Source of the DNA: Pseudomonadota bacterium
GTDB lineage: Bacteria; Pseudomonadota; Alphaproteobacteria; Caulobacterales; Caulobacteraceae
Direction: 5' to 3'
Assembly (NCBI GenBank): GCA_023434015.1
Contig: JAEYTM010000311.1
Location: 1 to 12,834, forward strand
Length of the DNA: 12,834 nt
Below the pieces are notes generated by a model. It saw only the letters and a program-made list of their open reading frames with translations. It ran no database searches and was not told the DNA's origin. The stretch's first letter is position 1. Each line of letters begins with the position of its first letter. Position numbers and translations under genes: made by a program. Of this stretch, positions 7,587 to 12,834 are shown in pieces.

Positions 7587-7617
7587 CCCAAATAAGCCTC
7601 CTTTAGGTTATCTTGGG
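7587..7617 (+). other. AT-rich stem-loop in the leader of the ABC exporter gene
   Basis: CCCAAATAA (7587-7595) pairs with TTATCTTGGG (7608-7617) with one bulged C. Inside it CCT (7597-7599) pairs with AGG (7605-7607) around a 5-base loop, giving 12 pairs in all. It has no T tract, so it is not an intrinsic terminator. It is unusually AT-rich for this DNA and lies just before the coding start. It may be an mRNA structure or an operator. Confidence 0.5.
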
Positions 7618-7647
7618 CGGCAAGACGGACGGACGGCGCAGCGCTAC

Positions 7648-9375
7648 ATGAAATTTCTGACGTTCCTTGTGAACCAGCCGGACACCGTGCTGACCCGCGC
7701 CGTTGCGGAGGGCAAGAAACCCTTCCTCGTCGCGGCGCTGTTCAGCTTCTTCTCGAACGTGCTCTACCTGGCGCTGCCGCTCTATACCTACCAGGTGTAC
7801 GGGCGGGTTCTGGTGAGCCAGAACCAGGCGACCCTGTGGATCCTCACGCTGGTCACCCTGTTCGTCTTCGCCGTCTCAAGCGCCATCGACGATTTCCGGG
7901 CGCGGATTCTGATCAACTACGGCATCGTTCTTGATCAGCGCGTCTCCGGCCGACTGTTCAGCAGCCTGTTCGACGCCGCCGTGCGTGGCGAGCCCAGCGC
8001 GCGCTCGCAGGCTCTGCGCGATCTCGACCAGTTCCGTCAGACGCTCACCGGCGTCGGCGCCGCGGCGATCTTCGACCTGCCCTGGATCCCGGTTTTCCTC
8101 GGGGTGCTGTTCGTCATCGATCCGCTGGTCGGCGTGATCACCACCATCGGCGCGGTGGTGCTGCTGGTGCTGGCCCTGATGCAGGAGCGGTCGATCCGGC
8201 CGGTGCAGCGCGAGGCGAACGACGCGGCGATCAAGAGCTACGCCTTCACCGAGGCGGCGCTGCGCAACGGCGAAGTCGTCAGGGCGATGGGCATGCTTCC
8301 GACCCTCGGCCGCGCCTGGACGCAGCACAGGGCGGTGACGATCGAGCGCGGCGCCGAGGCGTCGGAGCAGTCGAACACCTATACCGACATCATCAAGGCC
8401 TTCCGCATGGGCATCCAGGTGCTGATCATCGCGATCGGCGCCTATCTGATCCTCAAGGGGCAGATTCATTCCGGCCTGCTGTTCGCCAACATGATCCTGG
8501 CCAGCCGCGCCCTGCAGCCGATCGAGAAGATCGTCGCCTCCTGGGAGTCGCTCAACAACATGGCCCGCGCCCATGAGCGGTTGCAGAATTTGCTGACCAA
8601 GGCCGAGGCCCCGCCGCCGGCGACCAGCCTGCCGCGACCGGTCGGCAAGCTGAGCGCCGAAGGCGTAAACTTCGCCCCCTTCGGCGCGCCGAAGCTGGTG
8701 CTGGCCAATATCAACTTCGCCATCGAGCCCGGCGAGGTGCTGGGCATCGTCGGTCCGTCGGGAGCCGGCAAGTCGACGCTCGCTCGCCTGCTGGTCGGGA
8801 TCTGGAAGCCGATCAACGGCGTCGTGCGTCTCGACGGCGCCGACGTCTTCACCTGGGACCGCGCGGACTTCGGCCGCCATGTCGGCTACCTGCCGCAGGA
8901 CACGGAACTGTTCTCCGGCAGCGTCCGGCACAATATCGCCCGCTTCCGCGACGACATCACCGACGAACAGGTGGTCCGCGCCGCCCAGCTGGCCGGCGTC
9001 CACGAACTGATCCTGCGCATGCCCAAGGGGTACGACACCGACGTCGGCGAAGGCGGCGTGACGCTGTCGGCCGGCCAGCGCCAGCGTGTCGGCCTGGCGC
9101 GCGCCATGCTCGCCGATCCGGCTTTCGTGGTGCTGGACGAGCCGAACGCCAGCCTCGACGCAGAGGGCGAAGAAGCGCTGATGAAGGCCATCGAAACGCT
9201 GAAGGCCGGCGGCGCCACCGTGGTGATCATCTCCCACAAGCCGGGGATCTTCCGCACGGCGGACAGGCTGCTGATGTTGCGCGAAGGGCGCGTCGAACTG
9301 TTCGGACCGCGCGATCAGGTGCTCAGCCGCCTGGTCAAGCCGGCCGAGGTCCGCGTGGTGGAGGCCGGCCGATGA
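7648..9375 (+). CDS. Type I secretion ABC exporter, RsaD/PrtD type
   Basis: This 575-residue half-transporter uses ATP to push an unfolded C-terminal-signal protein out through the type I channel. Residues 1-20 are short and there is no C39 peptidase or C39-like domain, so it is the PrtD/RsaD form. Membrane segments are visible near 27-47, 62-82, 140-177 and 253-285. The nucleotide-binding domain is complete: Walker A GPSGAGKST (369-377), Q-loop Q417, signature LSAGQ (473-477), Walker B FVVLDE with catalytic E498, and H530. The length is close to that of Caulobacter RsaD. The ATG has only a weak ribosome site. It overlaps the adaptor gene by 4 nt, and the RTX protein one gene downstream is the obvious cargo. 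Confidence 0.95.
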   Translation: MKFLTFLVNQPDTVLTRAVAEGKKPFLVAALFSFFSNVLYLALPLYTYQVYGRVLVSQNQATLWILTLVTLFVFAVSSAIDDFRARILINYGIVLDQRVSGRLFSSLFDAAVRGEPSARSQALRDLDQFRQTLTGVGAAAIFDLPWIPVFLGVLFVIDPLVGVITTIGAVVLLVLALMQERSIRPVQREANDAAIKSYAFTEAALRNGEVVRAMGMLPTLGRAWTQHRAVTIERGAEASEQSNTYTDIIKAFRMGIQVLIIAIGAYLILKGQIHSGLLFANMILASRALQPIEKIVASWESLNNMARAHERLQNLLTKAEAPPPATSLPRPVGKLSAEGVNFAPFGAPKLVLANINFAIEPGEVLGIVGPSGAGKSTLARLLVGIWKPINGVVRLDGADVFTWDRADFGRHVGYLPQDTELFSGSVRHNIARFRDDITDEQVVRAAQLAGVHELILRMPKGYDTDVGEGGVTLSAGQRQRVGLARAMLADPAFVVLDEPNASLDAEGEEALMKAIETLKAGGATVVIISHKPGIFRTADRLLMLREGRVELFGPRDQVLSRLVKPAEVRVVEAGR

Positions 9376-10745
9376 AACTCGAGCTCGGTCCCGTCCGCTC
9401 GACCTACGTCCAGCCGGTCTTCGGCGGCGACGACCAGGGGCCGATCGATCCGACGCTGAAGAAGCGGATGCGTAAGCCGATGATCATCGGCGCGCTGGTC
9501 ATCGGGATCCTCGTCGTCGGCCTTGGCCTGTGGGCCTCGTTCACGCCGTTGAGCACGGGCATCACCGCGCCCGCCGAAGTGCGCGTCGAGGCCAACAGCA
9601 AGACGATGCGCCACCGGGAAGGTGGCGTCGTGCGCCAGATCCTGGTGCGCGAGGGCCAGCTGGTGCGCGCCGGCCAGCCGCTGATCCTCTACAACGACGT
9701 CGAGGCCCGGGCCGCATACGACGTCTATCAGAACCAGGCCGACACCTTGCTGGCTCAGGCCGCCCGCTTCAACGCCGAAGCCACGGGGCGCGATTCGCTG
9801 GAGTTTCCGCCCGAGCTGATGGCCCGGGTGTCCGATCCGCGGGTCGCCGGCATGGTCCGCGACCAACAGTTCCTGTTCTCCACCCGGCTGCAGCTCTTCC
9901 AGAGCCAGACCTCCGTCCTGGGCCAGCGGCTCGACCAGATCGAGACCCAGATCCAGGGGCAGCAGGCCCAGGTCGCCGCCGTGGAGGAGCAGAGTACGCT
10001 TACCGGCGAGGAGATGGCCGGCTACCAGACCCTGTACGAGAAGGGCTACGCGCCGAAAAACCTCATCCTGCGCTATCAGCGCACCATGGCCGAGCTGGCC
10101 GGCCGTAAAGGCTCGCTGACCGCCGACATCGGCCGGTTGCGTCAGCAGATCGGCGAGACCCGGATGCAGATGGTCTCGGTCCGCGATCAGCGCGAGAGCC
10201 AGGCCGCCGAGGGTCTGCGCGAGACGCAGTCGCGCCTCGCCGACGTCCTGCCCCGCCTGACGACGGCGAAGCAGACCCTGGACTCGACCGTGGTCCGTTC
10301 GCCGGTCGACGGCTACGTCTTCGGGCTTACCCAGTTCACCGTCGGCGGCGTGACAGCGCCCGGCGAGGTGCTGATGGAGGTGGTGCCCGCCGATTCGCCG
10401 CTGATGGTCACGGCGATGATCAAGCCGTCGGACGTGGACGAGGTTCGCGTCGGCATGGACGCCCGCGTGCGGCTCAGCGGCCTCAACCAGCGGTTCCACA
10501 ACCCGATGCCGGCCAAGGTGGTGCTGGTGTCCGCCGACCGGATCACCAACCAGCAGACCGGCGAGGCCTACTATCGAGTCGATCTGCGAATCGATCCGAA
10601 GGAGCTGGCCAACATCAAGCCGGGCCTGAAGGTGACGCCGGGCATGCCCGCCTCGGCCATGATCGTGACCGGCAGCCGCACTGTCATGGGCTTCCTGATT
10701 TCGCCCATCACCGACACCATGAGAGACGCGTTCCGCGAAGAGTAG
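9372..10745 (+). CDS. HlyD-family membrane fusion protein of type I secretion
   Basis: This 457-residue periplasmic adaptor joins the ABC exporter to a TolC-like outer-membrane duct. A cytoplasmic tail (1-36) precedes one membrane helix (37-56). The first half of the lipoyl/barrel region includes the GGVVRQILVREGQLVRAGQPL phrase, split over 84-104. A long coiled-coil hairpin covers about 115-300. VRSPVDGYV (308-316) begins the second half, and a beta-barrel C-terminus ends near RTVMGFLISPI (436-446). The length and order fit HlyD/PrtE/RsaE proteins. ATG 9372 overlaps the exporter stop (ATGA), and GGAGG at 9360-9364 lies seven bases upstream, so the pair is translationally coupled. The outer-membrane component is not in this window. 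Confidence 0.94.
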   Translation: MKLELGPVRSTYVQPVFGGDDQGPIDPTLKKRMRKPMIIGALVIGILVVGLGLWASFTPLSTGITAPAEVRVEANSKTMRHREGGVVRQILVREGQLVRAGQPLILYNDVEARAAYDVYQNQADTLLAQAARFNAEATGRDSLEFPPELMARVSDPRVAGMVRDQQFLFSTRLQLFQSQTSVLGQRLDQIETQIQGQQAQVAAVEEQSTLTGEEMAGYQTLYEKGYAPKNLILRYQRTMAELAGRKGSLTADIGRLRQQIGETRMQMVSVRDQRESQAAEGLRETQSRLADVLPRLTTAKQTLDSTVVRSPVDGYVFGLTQFTVGGVTAPGEVLMEVVPADSPLMVTAMIKPSDVDEVRVGMDARVRLSGLNQRFHNPMPAKVVLVSADRITNQQTGEAYYRVDLRIDPKELANIKPGLKVTPGMPASAMIVTGSRTVMGFLISPITDTMRDAFREE

Positions 10746-10756
10746 ATGGCGCCCGC

Positions 10757-10791
10757 GGGGGCCGGCTGCACAGGGTGGCGGTCCCCTTTTT
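10757..10791 (+). terminator. Probable intrinsic terminator after the adaptor gene
   Basis: GGGGGCCG (10757-10764) pairs with CGGTCCCC (10779-10786) as eight pairs, one of them G-U in RNA, around a 14-base loop. Five T follow at 10787-10791. It lies 12 bases after the adaptor stop and would separate the transporter mRNA from the RTX mRNA. Confidence 0.6.
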
Positions 10792-10955
10792 GCGGTTGCG
10801 CATTTGGTGAGGTTCCGATACGTCTTCCCTCGGGCTCGTTTAACCTTCGCCGCGGCCGTGCTGTGGCGCTTGGGGTAATGGACCGTCGGGACTGCTCCAT
10901 CGGGGATGGGGGTCAGGCGTGCCGGGGGTCCGTGTGACACAGACTGGAGAGACTA
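10792..10955 (+). promoter_or_regulatory. Leader and likely promoter region of the RTX gene
   Basis: This 164-bp stretch has no credible gene and should carry the RTX promoter, since a terminator precedes it. I cannot fix a -35/-10 pair; TTTAAC (10839-10844) and TAATGG (10876-10881) are the AT-richest candidates. A hairpin at 10895-10911 (CTCCATC and GATGGGG around GGG) would lie in the 5' leader. GGAGAG at 10946-10951 is the ribosome site for ATG 10956. Confidence 0.4.
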
Positions 10956-12767
10956 ATGGCGACCTATATTTTCGAAAGCATCACGGCGGCGCAGGCCCAA
11001 GCCTATACGGCCGGCACTGACACCCTCGTGTTCACCAACGTCGGCACGACTCCGACGAACACCACGGTGGCGTACAACGCGGCGACGGTTCTGGATCCGG
11101 CCACGGTGACCATCACCACCCCGACCGGTTCGGTGACCTTCGGCCCGGGCATTGCTGGCGAAAGCGATTTCGCCTTCCAGGCCGCGGGCTCGCTCTATGT
11201 GGGCGCCGTCGGCCAGGACAGCTTCGCGGGCGGCACGAGCGCTGACGCCATCTACGGCGGCGCGGGCGACGACTCGCTGACCGGCGGTACGGGCAACGAC
11301 GTGCTGCAGGGCAACCAGGGCAACGACACCCTGAGCGGTGACGCCGGTAACGACACCGTCTACGGCGGCCAGGGCAATGACTCGATCGCGGTCGGCGACG
11401 GCTCCAACTACGGCCAGGGCAACCTCGGCGACGACACCATCACCTCCGGCGCCACCTCGACCAACTATCTCTATGGCGGTCAGGGCAACGACATCGTCAG
11501 CGGCAACAGCGGCAACGACTACCTGAACGGCAACCGCGACAACGACACCGTCGTCGGCGGCGGCGGCAACGACACCATCCTCGGTGAGCATGGCAACGAC
11601 AGCCTCAGCCAGAGCGGGACGGGCACGAACGCCATCGACGGCGGCGTGGGCGACGACACGATCGTGTCGGCCGCTGGGTCGAACACCCTGACGGGTGGCG
11701 AGGGTAACGACTCGATCACCATCTCGGGCAGTGCTGCGGGCACGGCCAACCTTGTCCAGGCCAACGCCGGCAACGACACCATCGCCGTGACCTCTGACGG
11801 CGTGGACTATGTCTACGGCGGCCAGGGCGACGACACCATCACGGTGGGCGGCGCTGGCGCTGACGTCATCAACGGCAACGCGGGCAGCGACCTGATCACG
11901 GTCACCGGCGCCGGCAACAAGTCGATCTTCGCCGAAGGCGGCGATGATACGGTTGTTGCCACCGGCGCTGGCGGCAACAACGGCGTTGACGGCGGCGCGG
12001 GCAACGACAACCTCGCGACCGGCGGCGGCAACGACACCCTGACCGGCGGCGAAGGCAACGACACCCTCGCTGGCGGCGCCGGCAACGACGTCATCGCGGG
12101 CGACGCCGGCGACGACAACATCACCGGCGACACCGGCAACGACAACATCTCGGCGGGGTCGGGTAACGATACTGTCACGGGCGGCGCCGGCAACGACACC
12201 ATCACCGGTGGCGACGGCAACGACAGCATCGACGCGGGCGACGACAACGACAATGTCAACGCCGGCGACGGCAACGACTCGGTGGTCGGCGGCGCTGGCA
12301 ACGACACCATCGACGCGGCTGGCGGCAACGACTCCATCCAAGGCGGCACTGGCAACGACCTGATCTCGGGTGGCGCTGGCAACGACACCATCGACGGCGG
12401 CGCCGGCACCGACACCCTGTCGGGTGGTGAAGGCGCTGACCGCTTCGTGTTCGCCTCCGGCGACTCGGGCGTCACCCTGCCGCTCGACCGCATCACCGAC
12501 TGGGATGCGTCCGACTCGCTGGACTTCGGCGCTCTGCCGGTCGGCTCCGCCAGCAACTACATCGAGACCACGGCCGATACCTTCGAAGTGGCCAAGCAGC
12601 TGGCGGACTCCGCCATCGGCGGCACGACGGTTGACTATGTCGCCGTCCAGGTCGGCGCCAACGTGGTGGTCTTCGCCGACACCGCCGGCAACAACGGCAC
12701 CGCCGAAGACGCGGTCGTGCTGGTCGGCAAGACGCTCGCCGACATCAGCTTCACGAACTTCGTCTAA
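10956..12767 (+). CDS. Secreted RTX calcium-binding repeat protein, S-layer-like
   Basis: This 603-residue acidic protein lacks cysteine and has no N-terminal Sec signal. Residues 1-95 are Thr/Ala-rich and beta-like, with no enzyme motif. About 35 GGxGxDxUx nonapeptides run from about 100 to 495 and should fold as calcium-loaded parallel beta-rolls outside the cell. Spacing is exactly nine residues in three blocks (about 105-141, 178-214 and 350-485), separated by looser Ser/Thr-rich stretches. The end (496-603) is a typical type I secretion region: DRITDWDASDSLDF, then a beta-rich tail ending ISFTNFV. GGAG lies six bases before ATG. The transporter genes upstream make it the probable cargo. 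No protease, lipase or toxin domain is visible, so a structural surface or matrix role is the best guess; it is shorter than Caulobacter RsaA (1026 residues), and the N-terminus does not resemble the RsaA N-terminus I remember. Confidence 0.88.
   Translation: MATYIFESITAAQAQAYTAGTDTLVFTNVGTTPTNTTVAYNAATVLDPATVTITTPTGSVTFGPGIAGESDFAFQAAGSLYVGAVGQDSFAGGTSADAIYGGAGDDSLTGGTGNDVLQGNQGNDTLSGDAGNDTVYGGQGNDSIAVGDGSNYGQGNLGDDTITSGATSTNYLYGGQGNDIVSGNSGNDYLNGNRDNDTVVGGGGNDTILGEHGNDSLSQSGTGTNAIDGGVGDDTIVSAAGSNTLTGGEGNDSITISGSAAGTANLVQANAGNDTIAVTSDGVDYVYGGQGDDTITVGGAGADVINGNAGSDLITVTGAGNKSIFAEGGDDTVVATGAGGNNGVDGGAGNDNLATGGGNDTLTGGEGNDTLAGGAGNDVIAGDAGDDNITGDTGNDNISAGSGNDTVTGGAGNDTITGGDGNDSIDAGDDNDNVNAGDGNDSVVGGAGNDTIDAAGGNDSIQGGTGNDLISGGAGNDTIDGGAGTDTLSGGEGADRFVFASGDSGVTLPLDRITDWDASDSLDFGALPVGSASNYIETTADTFEVAKQLADSAIGGTTVDYVAVQVGANVVVFADTAGNNGTAEDAVVLVGKTLADISFTNFV
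11253..12425 (+). repeat. RTX nonapeptide repeat array
   Basis: These are tandem 27-bp units, many sharing GGCAACGACACC-like cores, so the array repeats at the DNA level as well as in protein. The regular part from about residue 350 to 485 holds 16 consecutive units. Such an array can gain or lose whole units in frame and is hard to assemble from short reads. Confidence 0.9.
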
Positions 12768-12777
12768 GTCGAAGTTC
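12755..12777 (+). other. Perfect stem-loop spanning the RTX stop codon
   Basis: GAACTTCG (12755-12762) and CGAAGTTC (12770-12777) form an 8-bp perfect stem around a 7-base loop that contains the TAA stop. There is no T tract. It is separate from the terminator 15 bases downstream and could stabilise the 3' end or affect termination of translation. Confidence 0.6.
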
Positions 12778-12791
12778 AGGACTGAAAAGTC

Positions 12792-12824
12792 TGGGGGCCC
12801 CCATAGGGGGGGGCCCATTTTTTT
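12792..12824 (+). terminator. Intrinsic terminator of the RTX gene
   Basis: TGGG and CCCA form an outer stem and CCCCC and GGGGG an inner stem around ATA, with a small G/G internal loop. Seven T follow at 12818-12824. It begins 24 bases after the RTX stop and ends a likely single-gene, highly expressed transcript. Confidence 0.85.
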
Positions 12825-12834
12825 GTTAGCGGGG

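Larger units (their letters stand above)
7407..7647. promoter_or_regulatory. Divergent control region upstream of the secretion operon
   Basis: These 241 bp separate the DUF6270-like and ABC exporter starts. They contain nested inverted repeats (7429-7495), a perfect -35-like TTGACA at 7500-7505 just beyond them, and an AT-rich hairpin (7587-7617) 30 bases before ATG 7648. The best -10 at 16-17 bp from TTGACA is GCATCT/CATCTG, which is poor, so the promoter call is tentative. ACGG occurs three times at 7625-7636 and may serve as a weak ribosome site. Confidence 0.4.

Noticed and set aside
7876..9237. 453-residue minus-strand open frame
   Set aside because: It is antisense to a complete ABC exporter with all nucleotide-binding motifs; its composition is an antisense shadow.
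10746..10937. 63-residue plus-strand open frame directly after the adaptor gene
   Set aside because: It contains the terminator hairpin, has no ribosome site of its own and no recognisable composition.
9315..10940. 541-residue minus-strand open frame
   Set aside because: It is antisense to the HlyD-type gene and runs through a terminator and leader; it has no motif.
11253..12425. CRISPR-like or satellite array
   Set aside because: The 27-bp periodicity is explained by RTX nonapeptide codons in an intact reading frame; there are no constant repeats with unique spacers.
10953..12818. 621-residue minus-strand open frame covering the whole RTX gene
   Set aside because: Its Val/Ala/Asp-rich periodicity is the reverse complement of the RTX repeats, and it would have to start inside the terminator.

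Overview
The window is GC-rich DNA, close to 70% by eye. It most likely comes from an alphaproteobacterium of the Caulobacter/Phenylobacterium type. The evidence is indirect: third codon positions are strongly C/G; the type I secretion pair resembles the RsaD/RsaE kind and sits beside a non-enzymatic RTX protein; and it lies next to glycan-modifying genes, as in the Caulobacter S-layer locus. No rRNA, tRNA, CRISPR array, integrase or insertion sequence was seen.

Left half (about 1-7406): a surface-glycan-like cluster. Two minus-strand genes come first: a PAPS-type sulfotransferase (1071-2168) and, directly downstream, a repeat protein that runs off the left edge (<1-1063). Divergent from them, across 136 bp, is a plus-strand run: a GT-B glycosyltransferase with an N-terminal repeat region (2305-4299), a GT-A glycosyltransferase with a DPD motif (4296-5321, overlapping by 4 nt), and a second repeat-only protein (5417-6625). 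A minus-strand DUF6270-like gene (6585-7406) converges on the last one and overlaps its 3' end by 41 bp. The most striking feature is one module of about 38 residues (LFD, WYL, PDV, PLxHYL, GxxEGRxPHP). It recurs about 7 times in each repeat-only protein and about 4 times in front of the GT-B domain.

Right half (7648-12824): a complete inner-membrane type I secretion pair and its probable cargo. An ABC exporter (7648-9375) overlaps a HlyD-type adaptor (9372-10745) by ATGA. A probable intrinsic terminator follows, then a 164-bp leader, then a 603-residue calcium-binding RTX protein (10956-12767) with about 35 glycine/aspartate nonapeptides and a type I C-terminus. A strong terminator closes the window. 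The TolC-like outer-membrane partner is not present.

Working model (inference): the RTX protein is exported as a surface layer or matrix protein. The glycosyltransferases, sulfotransferase and DUF6270 protein build or decorate the surface polysaccharide or glycoprotein on which it sits. The shared repeat module may organise the glycosylation machinery. It is the part of the window with least known function and the best candidate for something undescribed.
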